52,276 nt of DNA, from assembly GCF_000521465.1 (NCBI RefSeq), contig NZ_BAVR01000022.1, positions 1 to 52,276 of the forward strand, in the 5' to 3' direction. The position numbers and the translations under genes were made by a program. The DNA is from Acetivibrio straminisolvens JCM 21531 (GTDB lineage: Bacteria > Bacillota > Clostridia > Acetivibrionales > Acetivibrionaceae). Every line of letters starts with the position of its first letter. Positions within the stretch are counted from its first letter, which is position 1. The notes under the pieces are model-generated. The model searched no databases. It saw only the letters and a list, made by a program, of their open reading frames with translations, and was not told the origin of the DNA. This document shows positions 41,250 to 49,599 of this stretch, piece by piece.

Positions 41250-42953
41250 TTACACCGCCTTGAACAAAGTATCATTCTTCTCTCCTTTGATGTATCCCTT
41301 GTCCTTTAATGCATCATATGCCGATTTACCCTGATTTCTACCTTCCTCCACAATATAGCGCAAGTCATTTTCTGATTTCGGAGTAGTCTTCACTTTTTTA
41401 GACTTCTTTTCCGTTGTGTTTCCTGAAAGAACCTGAATCGCTTTTATAACAAGTTGTCCTTCATCTATATTATGGTCTTCTGCTTCAAGCACTGCTTCAA
41501 TGGCTTTTCTGGCTTTTGAAACTTCAATACCAAGTTCCGCTAACTTGTAAAGAGCCTGTTCCATTTTTGATGCCTTATTTTCCTTTTCCCTTTTTTCCTT
41601 TTGCTCCTTTATTGCCCTTATTCTCATCCGCATTTCTACTGGCAGTTTCTCCTGATTTACTAACTTGCCATAATCAACTTCAGCCGTGCAAATATCAGAA
41701 TATTTAGCAATCTCCCTCATGTTTTCAGACTTCAAAGCCAAAAGCATCGGCCTTACCAACTGGAAATGTTCTCTTGCCACTTGCCGTATTAGTTTTTCAT
41801 TGACCTGCTCTTTTCCTGTGGAAATGGCAACGGTTTGTGCCATGACAATGATTTTGCAGATAATATCGATTATTCCCTGGGATTCTTCATACAATAATTC
41901 CTGTATACTCTTTGTAAGGACACTTTCCCTCCGTGTCCACTGGTACTGCCAGAGGGAATTAAGCAATATTTCGAAGTTTTCATCATTCTGCAGCCTTTCC
42001 CATATCATATCACCCTGGCCTGAACCCCTTCTGGCTTGTCGGAATTCACTTTGCAAAATTGACATAGCCTTGGGATTTCCGATTAAAATTATGGGCACTC
42101 CAGCAGTGTTGACAAGAGTTACAAAAAAGTTGAGCATCTTTTCATCTCCAAGCCCTCTTGCACCGCACAAATGCTGGACTTCATCGATAATCAGCAATCC
42201 CAACCCTGTATTCCTTACCACCTGGGACATAAGCGTCAGCATATAGTCAACAGACTTCTTTGAGTTAGCAACCTTCCTGTAAAAATCAGTCCCCATTAGT
42301 TGGTCCACTTTGTTAAAAAAATCAATGCAAAGCCCTTTTACACTGCCATCGAAGGGGCAATCCAACTTTAGCCACACCAACTGGTAGAAACTGAATCCCT
42401 GCCCCTTATACCTGCTGTGTACAATAACCTGCGGATACATGGAAAGAACCCTATTGACCGACACTGACTTTCCCATACCTGATACGCCAATAATAGTAAA
42501 GCCACAGGCTGTGCTCCTAAACTGCTGGTTGGCATTAATGTCGCAATTCTGTACAGCCCTATATCCGTCTTTTAAACTTATTACATATTCCTTGCTTATA
42601 GGATTCCTCGGTAAGTATCCCTGCCGTATGACTCTTGAAATCCTGCTTTCTAAATCCAAATGCTGGGGTAGAGGCTGGAAACACTGAAAAAGTTTTTGGG
42701 TAAGATGTATCCTGTAGTGTGCATCGAGATTCCGTTCTTCTTCACTGTAATACGGATAAACAGCCAACTTCTCGACCACTTCTTCAGGAGCATAAATAGG
42801 AGGAAGAGCCTCTATAAAAGGATTTCCTACATATTCTCTTATTACTTGCTCCCTGTATACTGCCTCTTCCCCCTCCACACCATTAGGTATTGCCACTTTT
42901 CCCATAATTTCATATCTCTCCTTTGTACTTTCAACCTCTGAAATAAATTTCAC
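41250..42953 (-). CDS. tnsC: Tn7-like transposition regulator TnsC (AAA+ ATPase)
   Basis: 567 aa, close to the 555 aa of Tn7 TnsC. Walker A is IGVSGMGKSVSVN (about residue 155), Walker B LGLLIIDEVQHL (about 255), sensor 1 in IILIGNP. The N-terminal part (about 1-120) probably contacts TnsD or TnsA, and the charged C-terminus contacts TnsB and TnsA. TnsC forms ATP-bound oligomers on target DNA and passes the signal from TnsD to the transposase. Intact, 8 bp after tnsB. Confidence 0.93.
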   Translation of the reverse strand: MKFISEVESTKERYEIMGKVAIPNGVEGEEAVYREQVIREYVGNPFIEALPPIYAPEEVVEKLAVYPYYSEEERNLDAHYRIHLTQKLFQCFQPLPQHLDLESRISRVIRQGYLPRNPISKEYVISLKDGYRAVQNCDINANQQFRSTACGFTIIGVSGMGKSVSVNRVLSMYPQVIVHSRYKGQGFSFYQLVWLKLDCPFDGSVKGLCIDFFNKVDQLMGTDFYRKVANSKKSVDYMLTLMSQVVRNTGLGLLIIDEVQHLCGARGLGDEKMLNFFVTLVNTAGVPIILIGNPKAMSILQSEFRQARRGSGQGDMIWERLQNDENFEILLNSLWQYQWTRRESVLTKSIQELLYEESQGIIDIICKIIVMAQTVAISTGKEQVNEKLIRQVAREHFQLVRPMLLALKSENMREIAKYSDICTAEVDYGKLVNQEKLPVEMRMRIRAIKEQKEKREKENKASKMEQALYKLAELGIEVSKARKAIEAVLEAEDHNIDEGQLVIKAIQVLSGNTTEKKSKKVKTTPKSENDLRYIVEEGRNQGKSAYDALKDKGYIKGEKNDTLFKAV

Positions 42954-42961
42954 TTAAGCCT

Positions 42962-45100
42962 TTATTCCCTAATCTTCCCAAACGCCTCTCTCTGTTTTCT
43001 TCTCAGCAAGTCAAGAGGATTAGATGGTAATTCCTCCTCAATATCATTAAAAGAGATTACCTCTGCACTCTTATCATTAATTTGCTTGTCTAATTCAAAA
43101 GCCTCTGTCTCCCGGTTTATCTCCTTTTCAACCTGCCTGTTTTGCCGTATATTTTTCTTCCTTTGTGCATCGCTTTCTGTTGATAGTGAAAGTTCTTTAT
43201 TTGTCTTGCTTTTTGCCCCTTCAACTATTGTTTCTATTTCTGTTATTAAATCTGCCTTGGCCTGCAATCCCTCATCAAGACTTTTAGCCTTTTGCATCTT
43301 TTCCCACTCCATCAGGTATTCAATTTCTTCGATGTACTTACCCTTAAAGGCTGTCTGATATTCCAGCAGGTAGCATTTCTCAAACTCGGTGGCAGATTTC
43401 TTAATGTATATGTAATTCATGTTTCTTGGGTCATAACATACAGGCACTTTCCAACTTCCACTGCTGCGTGCTTTTACAAACCACTGCTCTTTCATGCTTG
43501 ATTTAGAACTGTAGAACAGCCCTTTAAACCTTATCCCTTTTGCCGTAACCACCCCATTATCCGACGGCATCAGGTTAAGTTTCACGACTTCCTCATCTAC
43601 ATGCCGAAGTTTTCCCATTCGGTTAGCAATACCCCAATTCCATATTTCTCTTGGAATAGGCTCCACTTCGTCTGCCACCATCATTTCATCTTTGTTGTAA
43701 TTGTCAATACGATAATGGTTGTTGTGGAATAACGCACATTTTATAATAATGGCAGTAAATTGCATTAAATCAAGTTTCGCATCAAGCCTGTAATCTCTCC
43801 CGCCACGCTGCATAAAATCTGTATTTACTGCCCCAGGAAGTAATGACTTTGTACGCTCATTGGTCAATTTAAAATATCTTTCTACTAACGGCTTCCAGTC
43901 TGCTCTGAAAGGCGGGGTGTTCTTCACGGTAATTCCAAGATTCATAATCAAACTCTCTGCATTGTCTGAAAGCATTTCCCCACGGTCTGCCAAAATTGCC
44001 TGAGGGAGATGATGTACAGGCCACTCTTCTTCCTGAATATCTATACCATACTGACTACAAAAAGAGACTTTGTTTCCAACAGTGTTTGCAAGAGCCATTG
44101 CTGCTCCAATCCATGACGGTCCCTCAAGCCCTACATATAGCCCTACAATTAGTTTGGAAAAGCAGTCCTGGACAATATATAAAACAGGTCTGCCTATAAT
44201 ATGTGTTCTGTTAAAACGAGAAACCAAATATACATCAGCCACGGTGGCATCAATCTGAAATAGCGAACCAGGTCCTATGGCATCCGTGCTTGAACTTCCC
44301 AACACAGGACGGTACTCCTGTTCATATTTCTTCGGGCTGTAACGGGTTGAAACCTCCCGTTTGATATTACGTTCTTTCTCAAAAAAGTAACGGAACTGTC
44401 CAAAAGTAGGAATCTCAGAAGATGATTTCAGAAGGGGTATTTTCTTCCCATCCACCATTCTATGGCCATCGTTAAAATACTCCTTTAGCATCAGTTCATA
44501 AGTCATAGTCAAAGAATGCTTGGCAGAACTATAGTAGAACCTGTTTATTGCAATTCTGAATATGCGCTTTATTTCTTCGTCAACATTAATACCATCGCCG
44601 ACAATATCTGCATGCTTTCTTGGACGTCCGCGCTTTATGCCTTTGGAATTCCTTTCTTTCCCCCTGCCACCACACCGGTCATAGTCAGGCAGCAGTGCAT
44701 TTACTATCTTGCCTCTTATCCAATACCGTTTCAAATATTTATAAATTACTTTCTCTGAAAGTCCGTATTTTTGTGCAACTGTTTTTACATGTTTAGCCCT
44801 TTCCCTTGGATAATAAATTTCAGGTTCTAAAATAACTATACTTGATATAGCCTCCCACGCTCTGTCCCTTATGGCTTTAGCCTTCTCTGACAGTAATTCC
44901 TCATCAACAACTCTTGAAAACGGGTCTTTATCAAGCATTATTGCTTCCTCTGTATCCAAGGCTACTTTGTACTCGCTTATTGTCTTTGCATAAGGAAGTT
45001 TATTGGCATTTACATCAATGACATAAGTTAAGTCGCTCATTTCATCTAACCATAGAATCCGTTCAATTACACTCTCCCTTGTGCCTCGTTTCCTATCCAC
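42962..45100 (-). CDS. tnsB: Tn7-like transposase TnsB (DDE, rve family)
   Basis: 712 aa. N-terminal DNA-binding helices, then an integrase core with Asp in FQIDATVADVYL (about residue 280), Asp in ILADRGEML (about 360) and Glu in DWKPLVERYFKL (about 400), the DDE triad. A Mu-C-type beta barrel and a basic C-terminal tail (QRKKNIRQNRQVEKEINRE) that would bind TnsC follow. It cuts the 3' ends of the element and joins them to target DNA. GTG 45100 is the start I can see, without a clear ribosome site; it lies 12 bp after tnsA stops, so coupling is likely. Confidence 0.94.
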   Translation of the reverse strand: MDRKRGTRESVIERILWLDEMSDLTYVIDVNANKLPYAKTISEYKVALDTEEAIMLDKDPFSRVVDEELLSEKAKAIRDRAWEAISSIVILEPEIYYPRERAKHVKTVAQKYGLSEKVIYKYLKRYWIRGKIVNALLPDYDRCGGRGKERNSKGIKRGRPRKHADIVGDGINVDEEIKRIFRIAINRFYYSSAKHSLTMTYELMLKEYFNDGHRMVDGKKIPLLKSSSEIPTFGQFRYFFEKERNIKREVSTRYSPKKYEQEYRPVLGSSSTDAIGPGSLFQIDATVADVYLVSRFNRTHIIGRPVLYIVQDCFSKLIVGLYVGLEGPSWIGAAMALANTVGNKVSFCSQYGIDIQEEEWPVHHLPQAILADRGEMLSDNAESLIMNLGITVKNTPPFRADWKPLVERYFKLTNERTKSLLPGAVNTDFMQRGGRDYRLDAKLDLMQFTAIIIKCALFHNNHYRIDNYNKDEMMVADEVEPIPREIWNWGIANRMGKLRHVDEEVVKLNLMPSDNGVVTAKGIRFKGLFYSSKSSMKEQWFVKARSSGSWKVPVCYDPRNMNYIYIKKSATEFEKCYLLEYQTAFKGKYIEEIEYLMEWEKMQKAKSLDEGLQAKADLITEIETIVEGAKSKTNKELSLSTESDAQRKKNIRQNRQVEKEINRETEAFELDKQINDKSAEVISFNDIEEELPSNPLDLLRRKQREAFGKIRE

Positions 45101-45112
45101 TCAATTAAAGCA

Positions 45113-45967
45113 TTAACCGTTAACACTTATTATTCCCTCCTCCATATCCTTAACAACTTGAATACTGTTTGCGGGAGCATTTAAGTCTATTGGTGTTTCC
45201 ATATCAATCTTAATCGCTTTTACGGCAACCAGATAACGGAACAAGAACAGGCCTGTCCCTGTATCCAGAGCATAATCATAATCAAAATCAGCAATTACAC
45301 TCCGTATGGATTTTGTACTGTTAGCAAGCCTGAACTGAAGCGCTGAACCAAGTTCAACTATATCATCCTCATTAAACCTCATGTCAGGCAGCATATGTAT
45401 TGATGAAAGCGCCCATTCTATGTTTTTGGCTTTATCACGGTTTATGTCTTTCTCAGTCACAATAGCCCAGTCTACGCCTTTTATTTGCCAGTATCTGCGT
45501 TCCATTTCCAACTTTTCGAGCGCTGTTTTCCTTTCAAGCATTTTTGAAGATTTAACACTTCTTGCAGCATATGAGGTTTTCCCATTCTTCAACTTAACGG
45601 TAATTAGAAATGTTGTGGTAAGGACGTATGGACAGCCAGTTTTTTTGTCAATAAATAAATCCTTGCTGATGTCCTGCTTATCCTGGACAACTTCATCAAA
45701 ATCCAGCAGCGGATAAAACTCCCGAATATCGATTATTTTGTTCCCTTCGTCAAATTCTAAAAGGTAAAAGTACCAGGTTTCAATATCCGCCATAAAATGA
45801 TGAACCCTTCCCGTTTTGATTCCCTTGATACGGCTGCACCTCCCCCTTGAGGAGAAATCTGTAACAGTAAGCCAGGGTTTATATTCCTTTCCTTCTCCCT
45901 GCCCCCTACCCTCCTGTAACCATTTATTTAATTTATTTTCATCCCAATCCGTTTTCCGCTTAGCCAT
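45113..45967 (-). CDS. tnsA: Tn7-like endonuclease TnsA with altered active site
   Basis: 284 aa. Start at 45967 (MAKRKTDWDENKLNKWLQEG) behind GGGAGG. It aligns along its length with Tn7 TnsA: EGRGQGEGKEYKPWLTV, SRIKGIKTGRVHH, DIREFYPLL, EKLEMERRYWQ, NIEWALSS. Of the catalytic residues, Glu63 (ADIETWYF) and Lys139 (SVKSS, Tn7 Lys132) are kept. The Asp114 position (Tn7 STDFLV) is Thr119 (TTTFLI). TnsA cleaves the 5' ends and makes transposition cut-and-paste; without it Tn7 moves by replicative joining. First gene of the tns operon. Confidence 0.9.
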   Translation of the reverse strand: MAKRKTDWDENKLNKWLQEGRGQGEGKEYKPWLTVTDFSSRGRCSRIKGIKTGRVHHFMADIETWYFYLLEFDEGNKIIDIREFYPLLDFDEVVQDKQDISKDLFIDKKTGCPYVLTTTFLITVKLKNGKTSYAARSVKSSKMLERKTALEKLEMERRYWQIKGVDWAIVTEKDINRDKAKNIEWALSSIHMLPDMRFNEDDIVELGSALQFRLANSTKSIRSVIADFDYDYALDTGTGLFLFRYLVAVKAIKIDMETPIDLNAPANSIQVVKDMEEGIISVNG

Positions 45968-46131
45968 GCAGATACCTCCCGAGTTAGAAATTAAGTACAA
46001 AGGATTATGGAACAAGGGAAATGATATGGTAATGTAATTCATCCACCACTTCCTTAAGTCCCTTATCCCTTGCCTCTAAAACTTTTTTGTAATAAAACTC
46101 TTATCCCTTTTCCCTTATTCGTCTATTCCCT

Positions 46132-46197
46132 GAAAAACAAAAATGCCACTGACTACAGTTGGACACCTTTATTAGGTGACTGTGTCAATGGCACTTA
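46132..46197 (-). terminator. Long hairpin with T run in the tnsA leader (attenuator or insulating terminator)
   Basis: On the - strand TGCCATTGAC, ACAGT and CACCT pair with AGGTG, ACTGT and GTCAGTGGCA around AATAA, followed by TTTTTGTTTTT. It lies between a promoter candidate and tnsA, 165 bp before the start codon. No - strand gene upstream needs this terminator. Confidence 0.7.
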
Positions 46198-46222
46198 GTC
46201 CATTTCCCTTGAACCTATTTCC

Positions 46223-46251
46223 ATTATATCATGGACCGACTTTATTTTAAA
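46223..46251 (-). promoter_or_regulatory. Putative tns promoter overlapping a TnsB-like site
   Basis: On the - strand TTTAAA (46246-46251), 17 bp, TATAAT (46223-46228). The reverse-oriented site GGACCGACTTTATTTT (46233-46248) fills the spacer and -35, as in Tn7, where TnsB sites overlap the tnsABC promoter and allow self-repression. Confidence 0.5.
46233..46248 (-). repeat. TnsB-like site at the tnsA side of the transposon
   Basis: GGACCGACTTTATTTT differs by one base over 15 from the inverse of AAATAAAGTCGTTCC. Its inner flank (GGAAATAGGTTCAAGGGA on the - strand) resembles the flank of the third site at 38242. I could not identify a terminal ACA or further clear sites between here and 46320. 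Confidence 0.55.
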
Positions 46252-46323
46252 CGTAAAATCTGACTTGAAATAATATGCAGTAGTCGGATAAAATTCTGTG
46301 TAACCAACATAAGGAGGTATTTT

Positions 46324-46515
46324 ATGAGGCATAGTGTTTTTTTGACTATAAAACTGGTAATTCTCATGAGCATGTTTTTGTTACCATTTACCATTATTAC
46401 AGAAAATATGTTTATCCGCTTTATTGCAGGCTCCCTGCAAGGTATATTCCTTATTATGCTTCTTTCTTTTACCGTAAAGGTTCAATCATACTTTAAAAAA
46501 GATAAGAAATATTAA
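46324..46515 (+). CDS. Small two-helix membrane protein
   Basis: 63 aa, ATG behind AAGGAGG. Two hydrophobic segments (LVILMSMFLLPFTII and FIAGSLQGIFLIMLLSFTV) and a basic tail (KKDKKY), so it should sit in the membrane with a cytosolic C-terminus. The family is not recognised. It is transcribed away from tnsA and ends in a strong terminator. It may mark the start of the accessory block or be transposon-linked. Confidence 0.6.
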   Translation: MRHSVFLTIKLVILMSMFLLPFTIITENMFIRFIAGSLQGIFLIMLLSFTVKVQSYFKKDKKY

Positions 46516-46525
46516 AGCAATAAGA

Positions 46526-46568
46526 AAAAGGTTTTGGTAGGCTTAAAATCTACTAAAACCTTTTTACT
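46526..46568. terminator. Bidirectional terminator
   Basis: AAAAAGGTTTTGGTAG and CTACTAAAACCTTTTTA form a stem of about 15 bp with a 9-nt loop, lying between the small membrane gene and the convergent PIN-like gene. Confidence 0.85.
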
Positions 46569-46582
46569 ATAGTCCAGTATAT

Positions 46583-47430
46583 TCAAAAGATTAAATGTAT
46601 CGTGCTGTCCTTTAACATTTCTAAAAATGCTGCATTATCTATCAATTTGTCTTGCTCCTCAATTGAATTATCCTGTTTTTTTCTCGTAAATTTTATTCTC
46701 CTCGTCTGCCTGTAACTGTCCACAAAAGCATCAATATTTTCTTCGTTTATATACAAGCCTTGTCCATTCATAAATCAAAAAGTCATTCGATTTGAAAGTT
46801 ATGGAAGTATTGCTCCTGTCTTTAAATCGCTCATCTCTATAAAGCATTTCTTTAGCCTTAGAAACAAATTCATAGGTATCCCTGTCACTGCTGAAGATAG
46901 TTATAATATCAATGCTTCCACTGTAATAATAGGAAAGGATATAACTTAAAACGGCAATAGATATCTCTCCTGCATTCTTCTTCTGAATTCTTCCGTTTGA
47001 AAGTTTTCTTTGGTCTAGTCCCTCTTCATAAAACACGCTAAGCCATTCCTCATAAGGGTCTAAATCCTCTATAGGCCTATTTTTTAAGATGTTTTTCTTG
47101 ATAAAACTAACAAGCCTGCTCACATTGTAGCAGCAATGCAAAAACAGATAGTATAATTCTGCTTCTTTGTAATCCACCAATGTTAAATAATCAACTTCAT
47201 CTATAATTTGGACCTTCGAATAATGTTTTAAATCATTTATGTAACTTTTTCTATTATCACTATCACAGACCTCAACCCATACCCATTGGGGGATAAGAAT
47301 CATATCATACTGGCTAAATATCTTTTCAGGGCTGACGCTCTTGCGTACCCATGTTAAAAATTCAACAGAATTATTATCCAGGATGCAAACTTTGAGAGAC
47401 CTGCCCGTGGAAAGGTATTTTTTAAGTCAT
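46583..47430 (-). CDS. PIN-like putative nuclease of an HTH-ImmA module, frameshifted
   Basis: Reading across two indels (near 47425 and 46765) gives about 280 aa: KVCILDNNSVEFLTW, MILIPQWVWVEVCDS, QKKNAGEISIAVLSYI, IITIFSSDRDTYEFV, then GQGLYINEENIDAF to the end. Acidic residues fall where PIN nucleases have them: Asp in ILDNN, Glu in WVEV, Glu in NAGEIS, Asp in SSDRD. PIN proteins are RNA-cutting toxins in many toxin-antitoxin systems. The start ATG 47430 follows AAAGGAG and lies 15 bp after the protease gene. PIN assignment is by pattern only; similar proteins are annotated as DUF4411 in other genomes. Confidence 0.62.
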
Positions 47431-47445
47431 TTATGTCTTCTCCTT

Positions 47446-48240
47446 TCATTTGGCAAGTCCCTCCACTCCTTTTTTAATTTTATTCTTTAGCGTGAGCAGA
47501 AACTGATAATTATCTTTATGATGGGAGACATCTGGGTTTTCTTTCATAACACTTTGTATTTTCTTCTCCAAACCACCTAAACTTACAACATATGAGGGTT
47601 TCACTAACTCTGCATCCAATTCCAAATCTATAAATTTCTGCACTAAGTTCTCAGGTTTATTATCAAAATGCTCAAGAATTTTTTCTTTTAAATCCAAATC
47701 ATTATATTTTGTAACGGCTTCTTCAAACAGTTCTATCAGTACTGCCTTATATGGTGCCTTATATACATCCATGCATTTTATGACTCTGTCGATAAAATCT
47801 TCATCATCTAATGAATAGTAGTAATCGTACACATTGCCAAAAATCATTTTTGCAGCAAAATAATCTGCTTTTCTTTCATTTAAATCCATATCAACGGCAA
47901 TGTTATGGGTCTCATCCCTTAAACTGAGGTCATAGAACAAATGATATATTTCATGCCATGCCACAAAATATTGATAGACACGGGGCTGGGCTGTATTGAT
48001 AACTGGTATTTTAATATTTCCCTTTGTAATAATAGCCCCGCCCCAATACTCATCATCAATGGGAATCTGGATTAAATGCTTCTCTTTTAATACCGAAAAA
48101 GACAGTTTATCCTGTCCCGTTACCCTCGACTTATTAAATCTGACTGTAAAATCATTTGTTAATCCTAATATATCATCTTTAATCAGGTTATTTTTTTCAA
48201 TAACCTGCTCAAGATTATTACTCGTTATTAATTCCGACAT
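47446..48240 (-). CDS. ImmA/IrrE-family zinc metallopeptidase
   Basis: About 264 aa, ATG 48240 behind AAGAAGG (GTG 48249 is the alternative). The zinc protease motif is WHEIYHLFYD (HExxH, about residue 95), with a downstream Glu in LNERKADYFAAKMI, both typical of COG2856. In ICEBs1 and Deinococcus such proteases cleave a partner Xre-type repressor to relieve repression. Here the HTH protein is encoded just upstream and the PIN-like protein just downstream, so the likely substrate is that HTH protein (inference). Confidence 0.85.
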   Translation of the reverse strand: MSELITSNNLEQVIEKNNLIKDDILGLTNDFTVRFNKSRVTGQDKLSFSVLKEKHLIQIPIDDEYWGGAIITKGNIKIPVINTAQPRVYQYFVAWHEIYHLFYDLSLRDETHNIAVDMDLNERKADYFAAKMIFGNVYDYYYSLDDEDFIDRVIKCMDVYKAPYKAVLIELFEEAVTKYNDLDLKEKILEHFDNKPENLVQKFIDLELDAELVKPSYVVSLGGLEKKIQSVMKENPDVSHHKDNYQFLLTLKNKIKKGVEGLAK

Positions 48241-48253
48241 AATCTGCACCTTC

Positions 48254-48628
48254 TTAATTGTAATACAGTTCGCACATATGAACTATATCCTCTAAAATAC
48301 CAAACATCTCTTGAGCATTAGGGTTCAGGGCATGATTTTCTGGAGCATTGTCAGACAGCGCAAAAACAGGTTCCTTTTTCGCCTTGTACTTTGGAACATA
48401 ATTTAGTAGTTGTTCTTCATCCATGTCCTGGCTGTCCAAAATCTTTTGAATATGGGTTTTGAATGTAGCGAGGCTGTCGACTTCTCCTTTGATTAGTTTA
48501 TCTAAAGTAGGCCGTGAAATATTAGTAAGCCTTGAAAAGGAAGACTTTGTATATCCATTGTCTTTAATGATATTTAATATATTTTTACCGATTAGTTTTC
48601 GATTTTCGAATAATAATTCCATACTCAT
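48254..48628 (-). CDS. Xre-like helix-turn-helix protein
   Basis: 124 aa. GGAGGTG before ATG 48628. HTH region about residues 12-65: LIGKNILNIIKDNGYTKSSF and SRLTNISRPTLDKLIKGE, then a charged linker and a short C-terminal domain (MFGILEDIVHMCELYYN). Probably the repressor and antitoxin-like part of the triad. Five bases separate it from the protease gene. Confidence 0.83.
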   Translation of the reverse strand: MSMELLFENRKLIGKNILNIIKDNGYTKSSFSRLTNISRPTLDKLIKGEVDSLATFKTHIQKILDSQDMDEEQLLNYVPKYKAKKEPVFALSDNAPENHALNPNAQEMFGILEDIVHMCELYYN

Positions 48629-48647
48629 TTTTTACACCTCCTACTAT

Positions 48648-48679
48648 ATTATACACCAAAAGCCCTTAAAAAGATACAA
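48648..48679 (-). promoter_or_regulatory. Candidate promoter of the HTH-ImmA-PIN operon
   Basis: TATAAT on the - strand (48648-48653), 20 bp from the HTH start codon. The best -35 is TTGTAT (48674-48679) at 20 bp, a poor spacing. The rest of the gap to 48907 contains no gene I can support. Confidence 0.35.
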
Positions 48680-48907
48680 TTTGTAAAAAATATTTTTACA
48701 AGTCCTTGGGTTTATCTTTTGAGTTGTAAAATTTCCTGTCATCATTCGGACTAAGTCTAATAATAAGAAAAAGCATTGGCAGAATTTAATTCCTGCTAAT
48801 GTCTTTATTCTATAAAATCCGTTTTTTATCTTTAGAGGCTCTCTTACCAAATCATGTTTCAAAGTAGGCTCCGTCTATACAATGACACCTCTTCCATCCC
48901 AACCTAC

Positions 48908-49597
48908 TTACTCAAAATATTGCAGCAATTCTTCAACCAATCTATCAACATTCGTACAAGGATTCATATTGGCTTCGGAGGTTACACCTTGCTCTTCATA
49001 ATATTTTCTCAGTTTCTCGCTTCTTCGGATTGCCTCCTTTATATTACCATTCTTACATAAAATATCAAATATATTATCTAAATTCTTATGATATTTACCG
49101 TTATTAATACTTTTTGCTGTAAAATGTTCGTTTAATTTTTCTATATACTGATATCGGCGGATAGCCGAATGCAAATACTCAAAGTGCAAAACAAACCATA
49201 GTTCTATTGATTCATTAGACCAAGCAACATCAATATCTGAGTTTTGTGCTTTTCTTATGGCGTTATTAAATTGTTCGTCGGTAAAATCATCTTTATCAAA
49301 TACAACCCATGTGTGTCCATAAGGTATTTCACTCAGGCTTCTAAGTTTTATTGTATAATCCACCAAATCCTCTGTATTTCTACCAGTTCCCTTTATTTCT
49401 AACTCTATCTTATTTTTCACATCAATTTTATCTCTATACTTTGCTTCAATTTTTCTTTTAATACCTTCAAAATAATTTGGTTCTGTCTTTCCTCCTTCAC
49501 AAACAATCAAGTATCTATACGGGGCTCTTTCTCTAATACTTTCTTTTCGTTTCTTTTTAGCACCTTTTCTCTTTTTAAATAAATCATCTGACCCCAT
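48908..49597 (-). CDS. rloB: RloB-family TOPRIM-like protein (AbiLii-type)
   Basis: 229 aa. TOPRIM signatures: LIVCEGGKTEPNYF (Glu of EGxKTE, about residue 35) and WVVFDKDDF (DxD, about 100), then a charged helical C-terminus. Such proteins are the putative nuclease half of RloA-RloB/AbiL abortive infection systems. The start has GGAGG, which lies in the end of rloA, and only 2 bp separate the two genes, so they are coupled. Intact. Confidence 0.85.
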   Translation of the reverse strand: MGSDDLFKKRKGAKKKRKESIRERAPYRYLIVCEGGKTEPNYFEGIKRKIEAKYRDKIDVKNKIELEIKGTGRNTEDLVDYTIKLRSLSEIPYGHTWVVFDKDDFTDEQFNNAIRKAQNSDIDVAWSNESIELWFVLHFEYLHSAIRRYQYIEKLNEHFTAKSINNGKYHKNLDNIFDILCKNGNIKEAIRRSEKLRKYYEEQGVTSEANMNPCTNVDRLVEELLQYFE

Positions 49598-49599
49598 AC

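Noticed and set aside
39370..46042. CRISPR-associated transposon
   Set aside because: The TniQ-type protein is a long TnsD with two zinc regions; no cas genes or array are in the window.
46261..46320. Exact right end of the transposon near 46309 (ACA before TAAGG)
   Set aside because: The terminal bases do not match TGTGGGGG, flanking TGTTT is missing, and no site trio at 20-bp period is seen.
48644..48862. Short - strand open frame upstream of the HTH gene
   Set aside because: Overlaps the HTH promoter region, has no ribosome site or recognisable motif, and has an unlikely composition.
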